Origin: Roseibium sp. TrichSKD4
Lineage (GTDB): Bacteria; Pseudomonadota; Alphaproteobacteria; Rhizobiales; Stappiaceae
Assembly: GCF_000148725.1 (NCBI RefSeq)
Contig: NZ_GL476320.1
Location: 384,746 to 448,745, forward strand
DNA length: 64,000 nucleotides
Direction of reading: 5' to 3'
The position numbers and the translations under genes were made by a program. Every line of letters begins with the position of its first letter. Within the stretch, counting starts at the first letter, position 1. The notes under the pieces were generated by a model. That model ran no database searches. It worked only from the letters and a program-made list of their open reading frames with translations, and was not told the DNA's origin. This document shows, piece after piece, positions 25,560 to 33,236 of the stretch.

Positions 25560-26438
25560 ATGTTAAGAAGAATAAATAGCTTAGCTGAAATTTGGCAGTC
25601 TATTGTTGCTTTGGTTGGGATGTTGTCGATAACCGCAGCGGTTCTGTTTTATTTCGCACAAGGTAATATAAGCTGCAAAAGTTGGTTTGTATCCGCAGCT
25701 GAGAATTTCGGGATATTCAAAATTGAGAGATGTAAGCTACGCACGTACTTAGATAACTTCTCTTCAGCGTACGAAGTCGCAGAAGAGTTGATGGGCCCAG
25801 CTTTTCGTCCTGATAGAGTATGGGCCCAACCCGCAGGCGACGAGTTCAAGCATATTTTGAGTTTGCACGAACTTTACAGGGCTGAAATCATGAAGCAGTC
25901 TGTTTCTAACGCATGGCTGGAAGAGGATTACAATAAGCGCGGGGATCTATACTTCGCTAGCTTCGATCTTGGAAACGTCTCTGTAGTCACATTTTACAGT
26001 AAAGATGGTGAATTTAGAAACGTAGAAGGTATTTCTGTATCAGGAGACAGGTTGTTCGAAGACTACGATTTTCCATTTTTTAGATGGAATCATCATGTAA
26101 GAGCACAATTTCCAGATGGGCATAACTATCCACCGAGTAGCTCGCAAGCGACCAACTACGTCAGTGGCTTAGGCACTATTGAGTTGATCAAACTGTTGTG
26201 TGGAGGGGATGACTTGGTTCGCGACTCTCTACATTATTATGACTATATGGAGGACGACTCATTGGTGTCACCGCCATGCTTCAGCTTACCTCAAGACGCT
26301 GGTGATTATCCGTACTTTACAAGATTTTATTTTAACTACGTTAATGTTGATGGGGGCGAACCGTATATCTCAAGTATAAGTGCGTTTAGTGATAATGTAA
26401 AAATCATGGAGCAGGTTAGAATAACCTGGGGCGATTAA
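25560..26438 (+). CDS. AT-rich orphan protein with N-terminal membrane segment
   Basis: A 292-residue protein I do not recognise. The ATG at 25560 is preceded by GGGGAG at five bases. One hydrophobic helix (about residues 12-32, VALVGMLSITAAVLFYFAQG) follows a short basic N-terminus; the rest is soluble, rich in Tyr, Phe, Asp and Ser, with several Cys (residues 37, 56 and others), and probably lies outside the membrane. Base composition and codon use (AAT, TTA, GAT, AAA) are clearly more AT-rich than neighbours, which suggests recent acquisition. No neighbour gives a functional hint. Confidence 0.6.
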   Translation: MLRRINSLAEIWQSIVALVGMLSITAAVLFYFAQGNISCKSWFVSAAENFGIFKIERCKLRTYLDNFSSAYEVAEELMGPAFRPDRVWAQPAGDEFKHILSLHELYRAEIMKQSVSNAWLEEDYNKRGDLYFASFDLGNVSVVTFYSKDGEFRNVEGISVSGDRLFEDYDFPFFRWNHHVRAQFPDGHNYPPSSSQATNYVSGLGTIELIKLLCGGDDLVRDSLHYYDYMEDDSLVSPPCFSLPQDAGDYPYFTRFYFNYVNVDGGEPYISSISAFSDNVKIMEQVRITWGD

Positions 26439-26608
26439 TGTAAATTTCGCATGCATAAATAAATATAAGAATATATTTTAGAAAGGGAAGGTGAGGTTGG
26501 GAGAAGCCGATCTATTCCCGTGTAGATTTGGGGGCAGTCGGTTGAGAGATTTATCCAAAATTCTTTTCCCTCTTTCTTCTTGTCGTCCGCCGATTTTCCC
26601 TTTCCATT

Positions 26609-26638
26609 CCCGCCAATCCCCGCCAATCCCCGCCACGG
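26609..26638 (+). repeat. Three tandem 10-bp units just before a start codon
   Basis: CCCGCCAATC occurs twice in direct tandem, followed by a partial third copy CCCGCCACGG, immediately upstream of the methyltransferase-like start at 26646. The third copy pairs with the following GGTGGGCGG, which may mask the ribosome-binding site. Confidence 0.6.
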
Positions 26639-26645
26639 TGGGCGG

Positions 26646-27365
26646 ATGAGTAAGATGTTTGAAGAATTGGGCTACGCGCCGACGCCAATTGGGGCGATAT
26701 CGCTCCGCCGCCGGCATATTCTCTCCCTGAAAACCGATGTGTTTGAAATCCTGCTTGGTGAAGAGCATTTGATGTCAAGCCTGTTCACTGCCTCTGAAGT
26801 CGCGCTGGCCGACCTTGGGGTGAAAGCCTTGGCGGGAAATCAGCTGGATGTGCTGGTTGGCGGATTGGGGCTTGGTTATACAGCACAGGCGGTGCTAGCC
26901 CATGACACGGTCAAAAGCCTCACCGTTGTTGATCTGCTGGAACCTGTCATCCGCTGGCATCAAGAAGGCCTTGTGCCGATGGGGGCGGAACTGGCGGAAA
27001 ACCCGAGATGTGAACTGGTGCAGGGCGATTTCTTCGCGCTGGCAGCCTCTGGGGACGGGTTTGATCAAAGCGAGCCGGGTCGCCAATTTGACGCGATCCT
27101 GATCGATATTGACCACACGCCGGACCGGTTGCTGCATGGCGGCTCGAAAAGTTTTTACACCAAAGAGGGTTTGCAGGCCGTGCAGCGGTTTTTAAAGCCC
27201 GATGGTGTTGTCGGTCTGTGGTCAGACGAAGCACCAGATGAGGCAATCACCCAGCGGCTCTTGGAGGCTTTTGATGAGGCTTGGGCCGAGCCGGTCATCT
27301 TCCCCAATCCCTTGCAGGAGGGGCGGGAGGTCACACAGGCGGTCTATCTGGGGCGGAAAAGCTAA
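26646..27365 (+). CDS. Spermidine synthase-like methyltransferase-fold protein
   Basis: A 239-residue protein with a Rossmann methyltransferase/polyamine synthase fold. The nucleotide-binding region reads LDVLVGGLGLGYTAQAVLAH (about 65-84), followed by LTVVDLLEPVIRWH with the acidic residue after strand two, and FDAILIDIDHTPDRLLH with the aspartates after strand four. C-terminal motifs (LKPDGVVGLWSDEAPD) fit spermidine synthase relatives, but the classical decarboxy-SAM and putrescine residues cannot be confirmed. An earlier start at 26580 would add a Pro-rich leader; I favour 26646. Function unknown. Confidence 0.7.
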   Translation: MSKMFEELGYAPTPIGAISLRRRHILSLKTDVFEILLGEEHLMSSLFTASEVALADLGVKALAGNQLDVLVGGLGLGYTAQAVLAHDTVKSLTVVDLLEPVIRWHQEGLVPMGAELAENPRCELVQGDFFALAASGDGFDQSEPGRQFDAILIDIDHTPDRLLHGGSKSFYTKEGLQAVQRFLKPDGVVGLWSDEAPDEAITQRLLEAFDEAWAEPVIFPNPLQEGREVTQAVYLGRKS

Positions 27366-27409
27366 GTAGCTGTCTACGATTGGTTTTCTTGTGGGCTGGG
27401 CTGCGAACA

Positions 27410-28285
27410 TCAAACGCCCTGCTTCAACAGCCAGTCTATAACGCGCAAGCGAACGTTATGTTCGCCAGAATGACCAGCTGGATAGACAATGTAATAATTA
27501 GAGCAGCTAAGCGCAGGGGCTTCGAAAAGACTGACAAGATCTCCGGTTTCTATCCCATGGCGGGTCAGAATCGTTGGGGCAAGGGCAATGCCCTGCCCCT
27601 CGCGGGCTGCGTCTATAGCAAGGCTGGAATGATTGAACTGAAGTTGGGGCGAGGGCGTTGCAAGCCCCTCACTGCGGAAGAACAATTCCCAGTGGTTGTG
27701 ACTGTCGAAGACCAAAGGTAGGGATGAGAAATCTCGGGCGGAGCTGAAGTGCGGTGAACCGCTCAGGAGTTTATTAGCGAGGGCCGGTTGGGTGACAGCT
27801 GACAAGCGCTTGTCAGCCAGAAAATGGTGTTCGAGATCTGCGAACGGCGGGGTTCCAATTCGAATGGCGAGATCGACTGCATCTGCGTTGAAAACCGATA
27901 TTTTTTCGCTCGCCTGAGTTACCAGATCTATATCCGGATTTATCTCACGGAAATCGGCCAGTTTTGGCAATAACCATTTCGCAGCAACTGAAGGCGGGAC
28001 GCTCAAGACAATCCGTTGTGATGTTGGGGCGATCTGACGGGTGGCGTTATCTACGATTTCCAGCGCGCGCCGTATTTCTCTGGCATAGGCCCGTCCGTTT
28101 TCGGTGAGATGAAGTCCCCGGGCATGACGGGAGAACAGTTTTTGCGCCAATTCTTCTTCCAACGAGCGGACCTGTTGTGCGACAGCGCCTTGTGTCAGGT
28201 TCAGTTCTTCCGCCGCAGTTCGGAAATTTTGATGGCGAGCCGCGGCATCAAATGCCCACAACTTGTTCAAACTGGGTCGCTTCAA
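27410..28285 (-). CDS. LysR-family transcriptional regulator
   Basis: A 291-residue LysR regulator of the GcvA type. The N-terminal winged helix-turn-helix reads LWAFDAAARHQNFRTAAEEL followed by LNLTQGAVAQQVRSLEEELA, and the C-terminal effector domain spans about residues 90-291. It is divergent from the SDR gene at 28404, and the 118-base gap contains an ATCATGAT palindrome near 28332 and T-N11-A-like sites. By the usual logic of LysR pairs it probably regulates that SDR; the ligand is unknown. Confidence 0.85.
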   Translation of the reverse strand: MKRPSLNKLWAFDAAARHQNFRTAAEELNLTQGAVAQQVRSLEEELAQKLFSRHARGLHLTENGRAYAREIRRALEIVDNATRQIAPTSQRIVLSVPPSVAAKWLLPKLADFREINPDIDLVTQASEKISVFNADAVDLAIRIGTPPFADLEHHFLADKRLSAVTQPALANKLLSGSPHFSSARDFSSLPLVFDSHNHWELFFRSEGLATPSPQLQFNHSSLAIDAAREGQGIALAPTILTRHGIETGDLVSLFEAPALSCSNYYIVYPAGHSGEHNVRLRVIDWLLKQGV

Positions 28286-28403
28286 ATTCTATCCTAATCT
28301 GAGTGTAGTTTTTCTACAGCCTTAAGCATGAAATCATGATTGGTCAGATAAATCCAGCAGCGATAGTTTGCTTTCAGACTTAAGTGATGTGCTGAGGATT
28401 AAG

Positions 28404-29108
28404 ATGACAGATCAAAAGGTTGCGGTCGTTACCGCTGGTGGATCAGGAATGGGTGCGGACGCGGCGAGGCGGCTTGCAGAAGATGGCTTCAAGGTCGTTA
28501 TCCTGTCCTCCTCCGACAAGGGAGAGGCCTTGGCGCAAGAGCTGGGCGGCGTCGGTTTCACCGGTTCCAATCTTGTGCCTGAAGATCTGCAAGGGTTGAT
28601 CGACAGAGCCATGAAAACCTATGGCCGGATCGATGTTCTTGTGAACTCTGCAGGGCATGGACCTAAAGGTGATATTATGGAGATATCTGATGCGGACTGG
28701 CATCTCGGCATGGACGTTTATCTGATGAATGTCATTCGCCCGACCCGGCTTGTCGCGCCCTTGATGGCAGAGCAGGGCGGCGGAACGATCATCAACATTT
28801 CAACCTTTGCCGTGTTTGAGCCGGACCCCATGTTCCCGACCTCCGGGGTCTTTCGCGCCGGTCTTGCCAGTTTCACAAAACTCTTTTCCGACAAATATGC
28901 GGCACAGAATGTCCGCATGAACAATGTCTTGCCCGGCTTCATCGACAGCCTGCCGGAAAAGGAAGACCGCCGCGCACGCATTCCAATGGAACGTTATGGC
29001 AAGGCGCGGGAAGTTTCGTCCCTGATTTCCTATCTTGCGTCTGAGGATGCGGCCTATATCACCGGACAAAACATCCGTATCGATGGAGGTCTGACGCGGT
29101 CGGTGTAG
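28404..29108 (+). CDS. Short-chain dehydrogenase/reductase-family protein with altered active site
   Basis: A 234-residue classical-length SDR. The nucleotide-binding loop is VVTAGGSGMGADAARRLAED (residues 8-27) and NSAG is at 81-84. The catalytic Ser133 is present in NISTFAV, but the position of the catalytic Tyr is Phe144 and that of the Lys is Gly148 (FPTSG in place of YxxxK). It may therefore be inactive as an oxidoreductase, or belong to a divergent subgroup. Start is the ATG at 28404, with GAGG six bases upstream. It is divergent from a LysR gene. Confidence 0.82.
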   Translation: MTDQKVAVVTAGGSGMGADAARRLAEDGFKVVILSSSDKGEALAQELGGVGFTGSNLVPEDLQGLIDRAMKTYGRIDVLVNSAGHGPKGDIMEISDADWHLGMDVYLMNVIRPTRLVAPLMAEQGGGTIINISTFAVFEPDPMFPTSGVFRAGLASFTKLFSDKYAAQNVRMNNVLPGFIDSLPEKEDRRARIPMERYGKAREVSSLISYLASEDAAYITGQNIRIDGGLTRSV

Positions 29109-29205
29109 GGTGCAAGGTTGTGCACAAGGTCTCTGGACATGAATTGACAAGCGTGTCCAGAGGCTTGAAAAAGAAACAGTTCTTTCAAGCAAAAAGCATT
29201 CGCTG

Positions 29206-29982
29206 ATGTCCGCTTCCGCCGGAGAGCCGCCGGACCCTTCCTCGTCTGAAAAAGACACTGGTGCCGCACCTGTTTCAGAACGAACATGGATGCTGCGCGG
29301 GGCACGGGCGGCTGTGTCCATTCCGGCGCTTATTCTGACAGCAGCCTTTGTTGGCTATGCGGGCCTTGCGCGCGAAACCGGTTTGTCGCTTGCCGAAACG
29401 CTGGTCATGACCGGGTTCGTCTGGGCGCTACCGTCCATTGTGGTATTGACCGGCGGAATGGCAACCGGCATGGGGCTGGTACCCGCGGCCATCGCTGTGG
29501 CACTCGCTTCCGTTCGCTTGATGCCCATGACAATGGCTTTGATGCCGCTGGTCAAGGTGCCGGGAAAAACGCCCACCTGGAAACTGCTGCTCGCCTCGCA
29601 TTTTGTGGCCGTAACGGCATGGGTTTACGCGATGAAGAACCTGCCGGACATGCAGCGAGACGGGCGATTACCATTCTTCATTGGCTTTGGCGGCTCAGTC
29701 ACGATCTTCGTGTTCACCATGACCGGCATTTCCTACATGCTGGTCGATCATATGCCGCCCATTGTGGCCGGGGCCTTGTTCCTGCTTACGCCAATCTATT
29801 TTCTTTGCTCGCTCTGGGGTGCCGCGCGGATGAATGCCGACAAGGCCGCCATGATTGCTGGCTTGGCCCTGGGGCCTGTCTTCTTTGTGTATGTTCCAGG
29901 GCTTGATCTGCTCTGGACTGGCCTTGTTGGTGGAACACTCGCCTATCTGGTCACACGCATCATGAGACAAGGCCTAAGCTGA
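29206..29982 (+). CDS. azlC: AzlC-family branched-chain amino acid exporter subunit
   Basis: A 258-residue inner-membrane protein with six to seven hydrophobic segments. The AzlC signature appears in RGARAAVSIPALILTAAFVG, MTGFVWALPSIVVLT and SVRLMPMTMALMPLVK, and in the segment HFVAVTAWVYAMKN. Together with AzlD it forms a large-plus-small subunit exporter of leucine, isoleucine, valine and analogues. The first 25 residues are polar and cytoplasmic. Its stop shares one base with the azlD start (TGATG), so the two are translationally coupled. Confidence 0.85.
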   Translation: MSASAGEPPDPSSSEKDTGAAPVSERTWMLRGARAAVSIPALILTAAFVGYAGLARETGLSLAETLVMTGFVWALPSIVVLTGGMATGMGLVPAAIAVALASVRLMPMTMALMPLVKVPGKTPTWKLLLASHFVAVTAWVYAMKNLPDMQRDGRLPFFIGFGGSVTIFVFTMTGISYMLVDHMPPIVAGALFLLTPIYFLCSLWGAARMNADKAAMIAGLALGPVFFVYVPGLDLLWTGLVGGTLAYLVTRIMRQGLS

Positions 29983-30353
29983 TGGACGGTATACACATTA
30001 CCAGCCTGCCGGACACATGGTGGTGGCCTTTTGTCATGATCCTCGTGGCTGGCTGGCTGGCGACCGATGTCTGGCGCTGGCTCGGCGTTCTTGCCGGGGG
30101 GCGCTTGCGGGAAGACAGCGAAGTCTTCGTGTGGGTACGCTGTGTCGCAACAGCGCTCGTTGCTGGCGTGATTTCCAAGCTGATCCTGTTTCCTCAAGGC
30201 GCGCTCGCCGAAACCTCGCTTGCCCTCCGACTTCTGGCCGCCAGCTGCGGCTTTGCCGCGTTCCTCACATTCAAGCAACGCGTGATCGTTGGGGTTCTCA
30301 CCGGCGAAGTTGTTCTGCTCGCCGGTTGGGTATTACATGACGTAGCGTTTTGA
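29982..30353 (+). CDS. azlD: AzlD-family small exporter subunit
   Basis: A 123-residue protein with about four membrane segments, the partner of AzlC. It has typical features of the AzlD/DUF in this position: a short N-terminus, WWWPFVMILVAGWLATDVWR as the first helix, and a charged loop (GGRLREDSEVFVWVR) before the second. The start overlaps the azlC stop by one base. The pair may export excess branched-chain amino acids. Confidence 0.8.
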   Translation: MDGIHITSLPDTWWWPFVMILVAGWLATDVWRWLGVLAGGRLREDSEVFVWVRCVATALVAGVISKLILFPQGALAETSLALRLLAASCGFAAFLTFKQRVIVGVLTGEVVLLAGWVLHDVAF

Positions 30354-30434
30354 GCGTGTTTTGGGTAAGGTGTTCTTATTAAATTAACAATTTCTCTTGA
30401 TTGATATGACAAGGGTTGCCTCGGAGAGTTCCGC

Positions 30435-31352
30435 TTGTTTACGCGTGTTGAGCTAATATTGTTCGCAATTATAGGGTCTATTCTGGCAATTGACCTTGTG
30501 GTCATAGCTGTAACCGGTCAGGCAGTCTACTGGAGCGGCTACGTTGGTGTGGCTGCCCTGCCTACTATTTTTCTCGGGCTAGGGCTTTTTTTTCGAATTT
30601 TGCGAAAAAATGAGCGCTTCGCCGTTGTTTTTATCTGTATGGCGATCTTCTTGTTTTTTACGATTTCTGGATCTGTCTTTAACTATCTTCTCTTACCTGT
30701 TGGACCCAGAGCGGTGGACATGCAACTGGTCCAGATTGACAGTATGCTGGGCTTCAGTTGGTCGGAGTTTGTCAAATGGTTCGATGGGCACCCGCTATTG
30801 GCCGAAGGGTTGAAATACCTCTATGCATCTTCCCTTATCCAGCTCGCTTTGGTCACCATTTGCCTCGGACTTACCGAAAAAATAGAAGAACTTTACCGAT
30901 TTTTGAGCTGTGGCTTGATCGGCGTGCTTGCGTCTATGGTTATCTGGTATATTGCTCCCAGCTTCGGAACTTCGGTTGTCTACGATATAGACAGCCTAGG
31001 AGTTACCTCGTTTTCGCTTATGGTGGGCGATGAATATGGGGAAAAACTGAGACATCAGTCGTTGCACGGCATTGACGTATTGTCTCCAGAAAACGTGCTA
31101 GGATTGATAGCGTTTCCGTCCGTTCATATCCTCATGGCTGGAATGTGCGCGGTCTACAGCCGCAGCCTGAAAGGCATTTTTCCTGTGCTTCTTGTTTTAA
31201 ATATTGCGATGATTCCCGCAACTATCCTTCATGGCGGGCATCATCTAATCGACTTGGTCGGTGGCTTAGGCTTGTTCGCGCTTTGTTACTATATTGCCCA
31301 GGTGTTAGTCCGAGACCGGTCCCCTGAAATGCCCCGAGCTCTGGCGAATTAA
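30435..31352 (+). CDS. PAP2-like membrane phosphatase
   Basis: A 305-residue integral membrane protein with seven or so hydrophobic segments. The phosphatase motifs of the PAP2 superfamily are present near the C-terminus: FPSVHILMAGM (PSxH motif) and LHGGHHLIDLVGG (the HxxxD motif). The first Lys/Arg motif is not clear, so it may belong to the inositolphosphotransferase-like PAP2 branch. The start is a TTG at 30435 with GGAG about eight bases upstream. Probable substrates are lipid phosphates or phosphatidyl lipids, by family only. It is somewhat AT-richer than its neighbours. Confidence 0.72.
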   Translation: MFTRVELILFAIIGSILAIDLVVIAVTGQAVYWSGYVGVAALPTIFLGLGLFFRILRKNERFAVVFICMAIFLFFTISGSVFNYLLLPVGPRAVDMQLVQIDSMLGFSWSEFVKWFDGHPLLAEGLKYLYASSLIQLALVTICLGLTEKIEELYRFLSCGLIGVLASMVIWYIAPSFGTSVVYDIDSLGVTSFSLMVGDEYGEKLRHQSLHGIDVLSPENVLGLIAFPSVHILMAGMCAVYSRSLKGIFPVLLVLNIAMIPATILHGGHHLIDLVGGLGLFALCYYIAQVLVRDRSPEMPRALAN

Positions 31353-31373
31353 CACTCGCGCGGCCCCGGTCAA

Positions 31374-31802
31374 TCAACCAAGCACCGCCCGGATTTTCTC
31401 TGCATGCGCAGCAAGTGCGTCATTGTCGGCCATCTCGCCGGTGTGGGCGCGAAGCGATACGCCGTCAAAGCGCGGGATAACGTGGACATGGGTGTGAAAC
31501 ACGACCTGTCCGCCGGCTGGCTCTGAAAACTGCTGAATTGTCGTGCCATCTGCGCCAAACGCTTCCTTCACCGCCAGCGCCATCTTTTTCACAGTAGTCA
31601 TGACCGAATGAAGGTCAGCCTCGGCAATATCGAAGATGTTGCGGGAAGGGGCCTTCGGGATCACCAGAACGTGCCCGTCACCACGCGGCATGATGTCCAT
31701 GATGACAAGCGTCGCATCATCCTCATAGACCTTGTGGCTGGGCAATTCCCCGCGCAGGATTTTCGCAAAAACGTTGTCAGTATCGTAGGCAGGCGCGGAC
31801 AT
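31374..31802 (-). CDS. HIT-family nucleotide hydrolase/transferase
   Basis: A 142-residue histidine triad protein. The active-site motif HTHVHVIPR is at about residues 98-106, preceded by GGQVVFHTHV; the N-terminal region DNVFAKILRGELPSHKVYED is that of the HinT branch. HinT proteins hydrolyse phosphoramidates such as AMP-lysine; the physiological role in bacteria is unclear. Start is the ATG at 31802, with GAGG six bases upstream. The following gap to 32060 contains no gene that I can see. Confidence 0.88.
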   Translation of the reverse strand: MSAPAYDTDNVFAKILRGELPSHKVYEDDATLVIMDIMPRGDGHVLVIPKAPSRNIFDIAEADLHSVMTTVKKMALAVKEAFGADGTTIQQFSEPAGGQVVFHTHVHVIPRFDGVSLRAHTGEMADNDALAAHAEKIRAVLG

Positions 31803-32060
31803 TTGAAACCTCACAAGGAAGATGGAAGATCGACCGTCTATAGCCGATTGAGACTTCGCACACCCTAGTCAAAAAAAGCCTGTGAGAGAACCGCTGAATT
31901 CGGTTTTCCGCAAGGGGGAGAAGCAGTTAGCTGACCTCATTGAATCATGTTGCCAAAAGGGCCAGTTCAATTGGCCAATGGTGATTGATCTCAGGTCGCC
32001 GAAACGGCGGCGAATTGACTCAGTATTTTCACTCTTGTGACTAATGACCTGAATCTAAAG

Positions 32061-32095
32061 AAAAATCCCGGCCAGAAGGTCTCACCGGGATTTTT
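32061..32095 (-). terminator. Terminator of metA
   Basis: Perfect 11-bp stem AAAAATCCCGG / CCGGGATTTTT with a 13-base loop, 20 bases past the metA stop. On the minus strand the stem ends in TTTTT followed by CTTT. Confidence 0.82.
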
Positions 32096-32114
32096 GAGGC
32101 AAAAGGGCTGGAAT

Positions 32115-33035
32115 CTATTTCCCGATGTCAGCAACATCAAATGGCGTCGTCTGGTACATCTCGTTGATCCAGTTGCCAAAGAGAAGGTGCGCATGGGCGC
32201 GCCAGCGGTTCGGCGGAACGTTGGACGGGTTGTTTTCCGGGAAGTAGTCCGCCGGAAAAGGTGCGTCGTCCTTCTTCGTCTCGCTGTCACGGGTAAACTC
32301 GTCCGCCAGTGACGTCGTGTCATATTCGATGTGGTTGAACATGTTGAGGACCCGATGTTTCGGGTCTTCCAGCAAGCACATGCCGGTTTCGTCGCTTTCT
32401 GCCAACACGACGAGACCGCTACCCTCAGGAATGTCGGACTTGCGAGCCTCTGTCCAGCGAGACACAGGAACGCGGAAGTCGTCTGAAAAGCCGCGTAGAA
32501 TAGGGGAGGCGGGCACGCGTACATATTGGCGGAAAATGCCGGTTGCCTTCGTGTCTAGAGCGTATTTCTGCATGCCGTGGAAGTGATAGCTTGCTGCCTG
32601 CGCGGCCCAACAGATGTTGAAGGTGCGGTGGACATTGCTTTGCGTCCAGTCAAACACCTGACGCATCTCGTCCCAATAGGTGACCTCTTCAAACGGCAGA
32701 TGTTCCACTGGCGCGCCTGTGATGATGAAGCCGTCAAACTTGCGGCTCCGCACGTCTTCCCAGCTGCGGTAAAACGCGGCCATGTGGTCGGCAGACGTGT
32801 TGCGCGGCGTGTGGCTGCCGATCTTCACCAAGGTGAGGTCGATTTGCAGCGGTGTTGCACCGAGCAGCCGGGCGATCTGCGTTTCGGTGGTGATCTTGTT
32901 CGGCATCAGGTTGAGAAGGCCGATGCTCAGTGGACGAATGTCCTGTCGGATCGCCTGGGATTCGCTCATGATCATGACGCCCTCATTCTCAAGGACTTCG
33001 CGACCAGGCAAATCATTCGGGATCTTGATGGGCAT
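32115..33035 (-). CDS. metA: Homoserine O-acyltransferase MetA (probably acetyl-CoA-dependent)
   Basis: A 306-residue MetA/HTS-family enzyme that acylates homoserine in the first step of methionine synthesis. It starts [20 protein letters not shown] at 33035. The nucleophile is Cys142 in NICWAAQAA, and the catalytic His/Glu pair lies in the C-terminal domain (NHIEYD region). Residue 111 is Glu ([13 protein letters not shown]), whereas E. coli MetA has Gly there; published work on the B. cereus enzyme ties Glu111 to acetyl-CoA use. I therefore predict O-acetylhomoserine as product although such genes are usually named succinyltransferase. It is monocistronic with its own terminator and a long leader. 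Confidence 0.9.
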   Translation of the reverse strand: MPIKIPNDLPGREVLENEGVMIMSESQAIRQDIRPLSIGLLNLMPNKITTETQIARLLGATPLQIDLTLVKIGSHTPRNTSADHMAAFYRSWEDVRSRKFDGFIITGAPVEHLPFEEVTYWDEMRQVFDWTQSNVHRTFNICWAAQAASYHFHGMQKYALDTKATGIFRQYVRVPASPILRGFSDDFRVPVSRWTEARKSDIPEGSGLVVLAESDETGMCLLEDPKHRVLNMFNHIEYDTTSLADEFTRDSETKKDDAPFPADYFPENNPSNVPPNRWRAHAHLLFGNWINEMYQTTPFDVADIGK

Positions 33036-33180
33036 TTTCAGGCATCCATTTATCTTTTTTGAAAGAACGCCTTGTGATCCGTTCCGCTTGGTTGCCGGTT
33101 CGGCCACATCCCCCATCTGTCGGAGTACCACCTTGCCCGGATCGGCAGGTTGGCGTTGGGCGTCTTCCCAACTCTTGATG
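33036..33180 (-). promoter_or_regulatory. Structured leader region upstream of metA
   Basis: Reading the minus strand, three hairpins precede the ATG: TTGGG-AAGACG-CCCAA, ACCTGCC-GATCCG-GGCAAGGT and GCCG-AAC-CGGC, the last followed by AACC. The GGCAACC and a preceding GATGGGGGATGTGGCC stretch resemble core wording of SAM-I/SAM-IV RNAs, but the GATGAAACC part is missing, and it does not match the short SAM-II type common in this group. It may be a regulatory RNA. Protein-like frames across it are shadows. Confidence 0.35.
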
Positions 33181-33236
33181 ATGAAACACTATGTAGTTGA
33201 AGAAGAAGTTGAAAACAAGCTGCTTGGCGTGAACCC

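Noticed and set aside
26439-26645. Tandem 10-bp repeats before the methyltransferase-like gene as a CRISPR remnant
   Set aside because: Units are directly adjacent with no spacers and only two are exact.
32981-33180. A SAM-II riboswitch upstream of metA
   Set aside because: The conserved SAM-II core and its GCTAAA tail are not present; only a general structured leader is reported.
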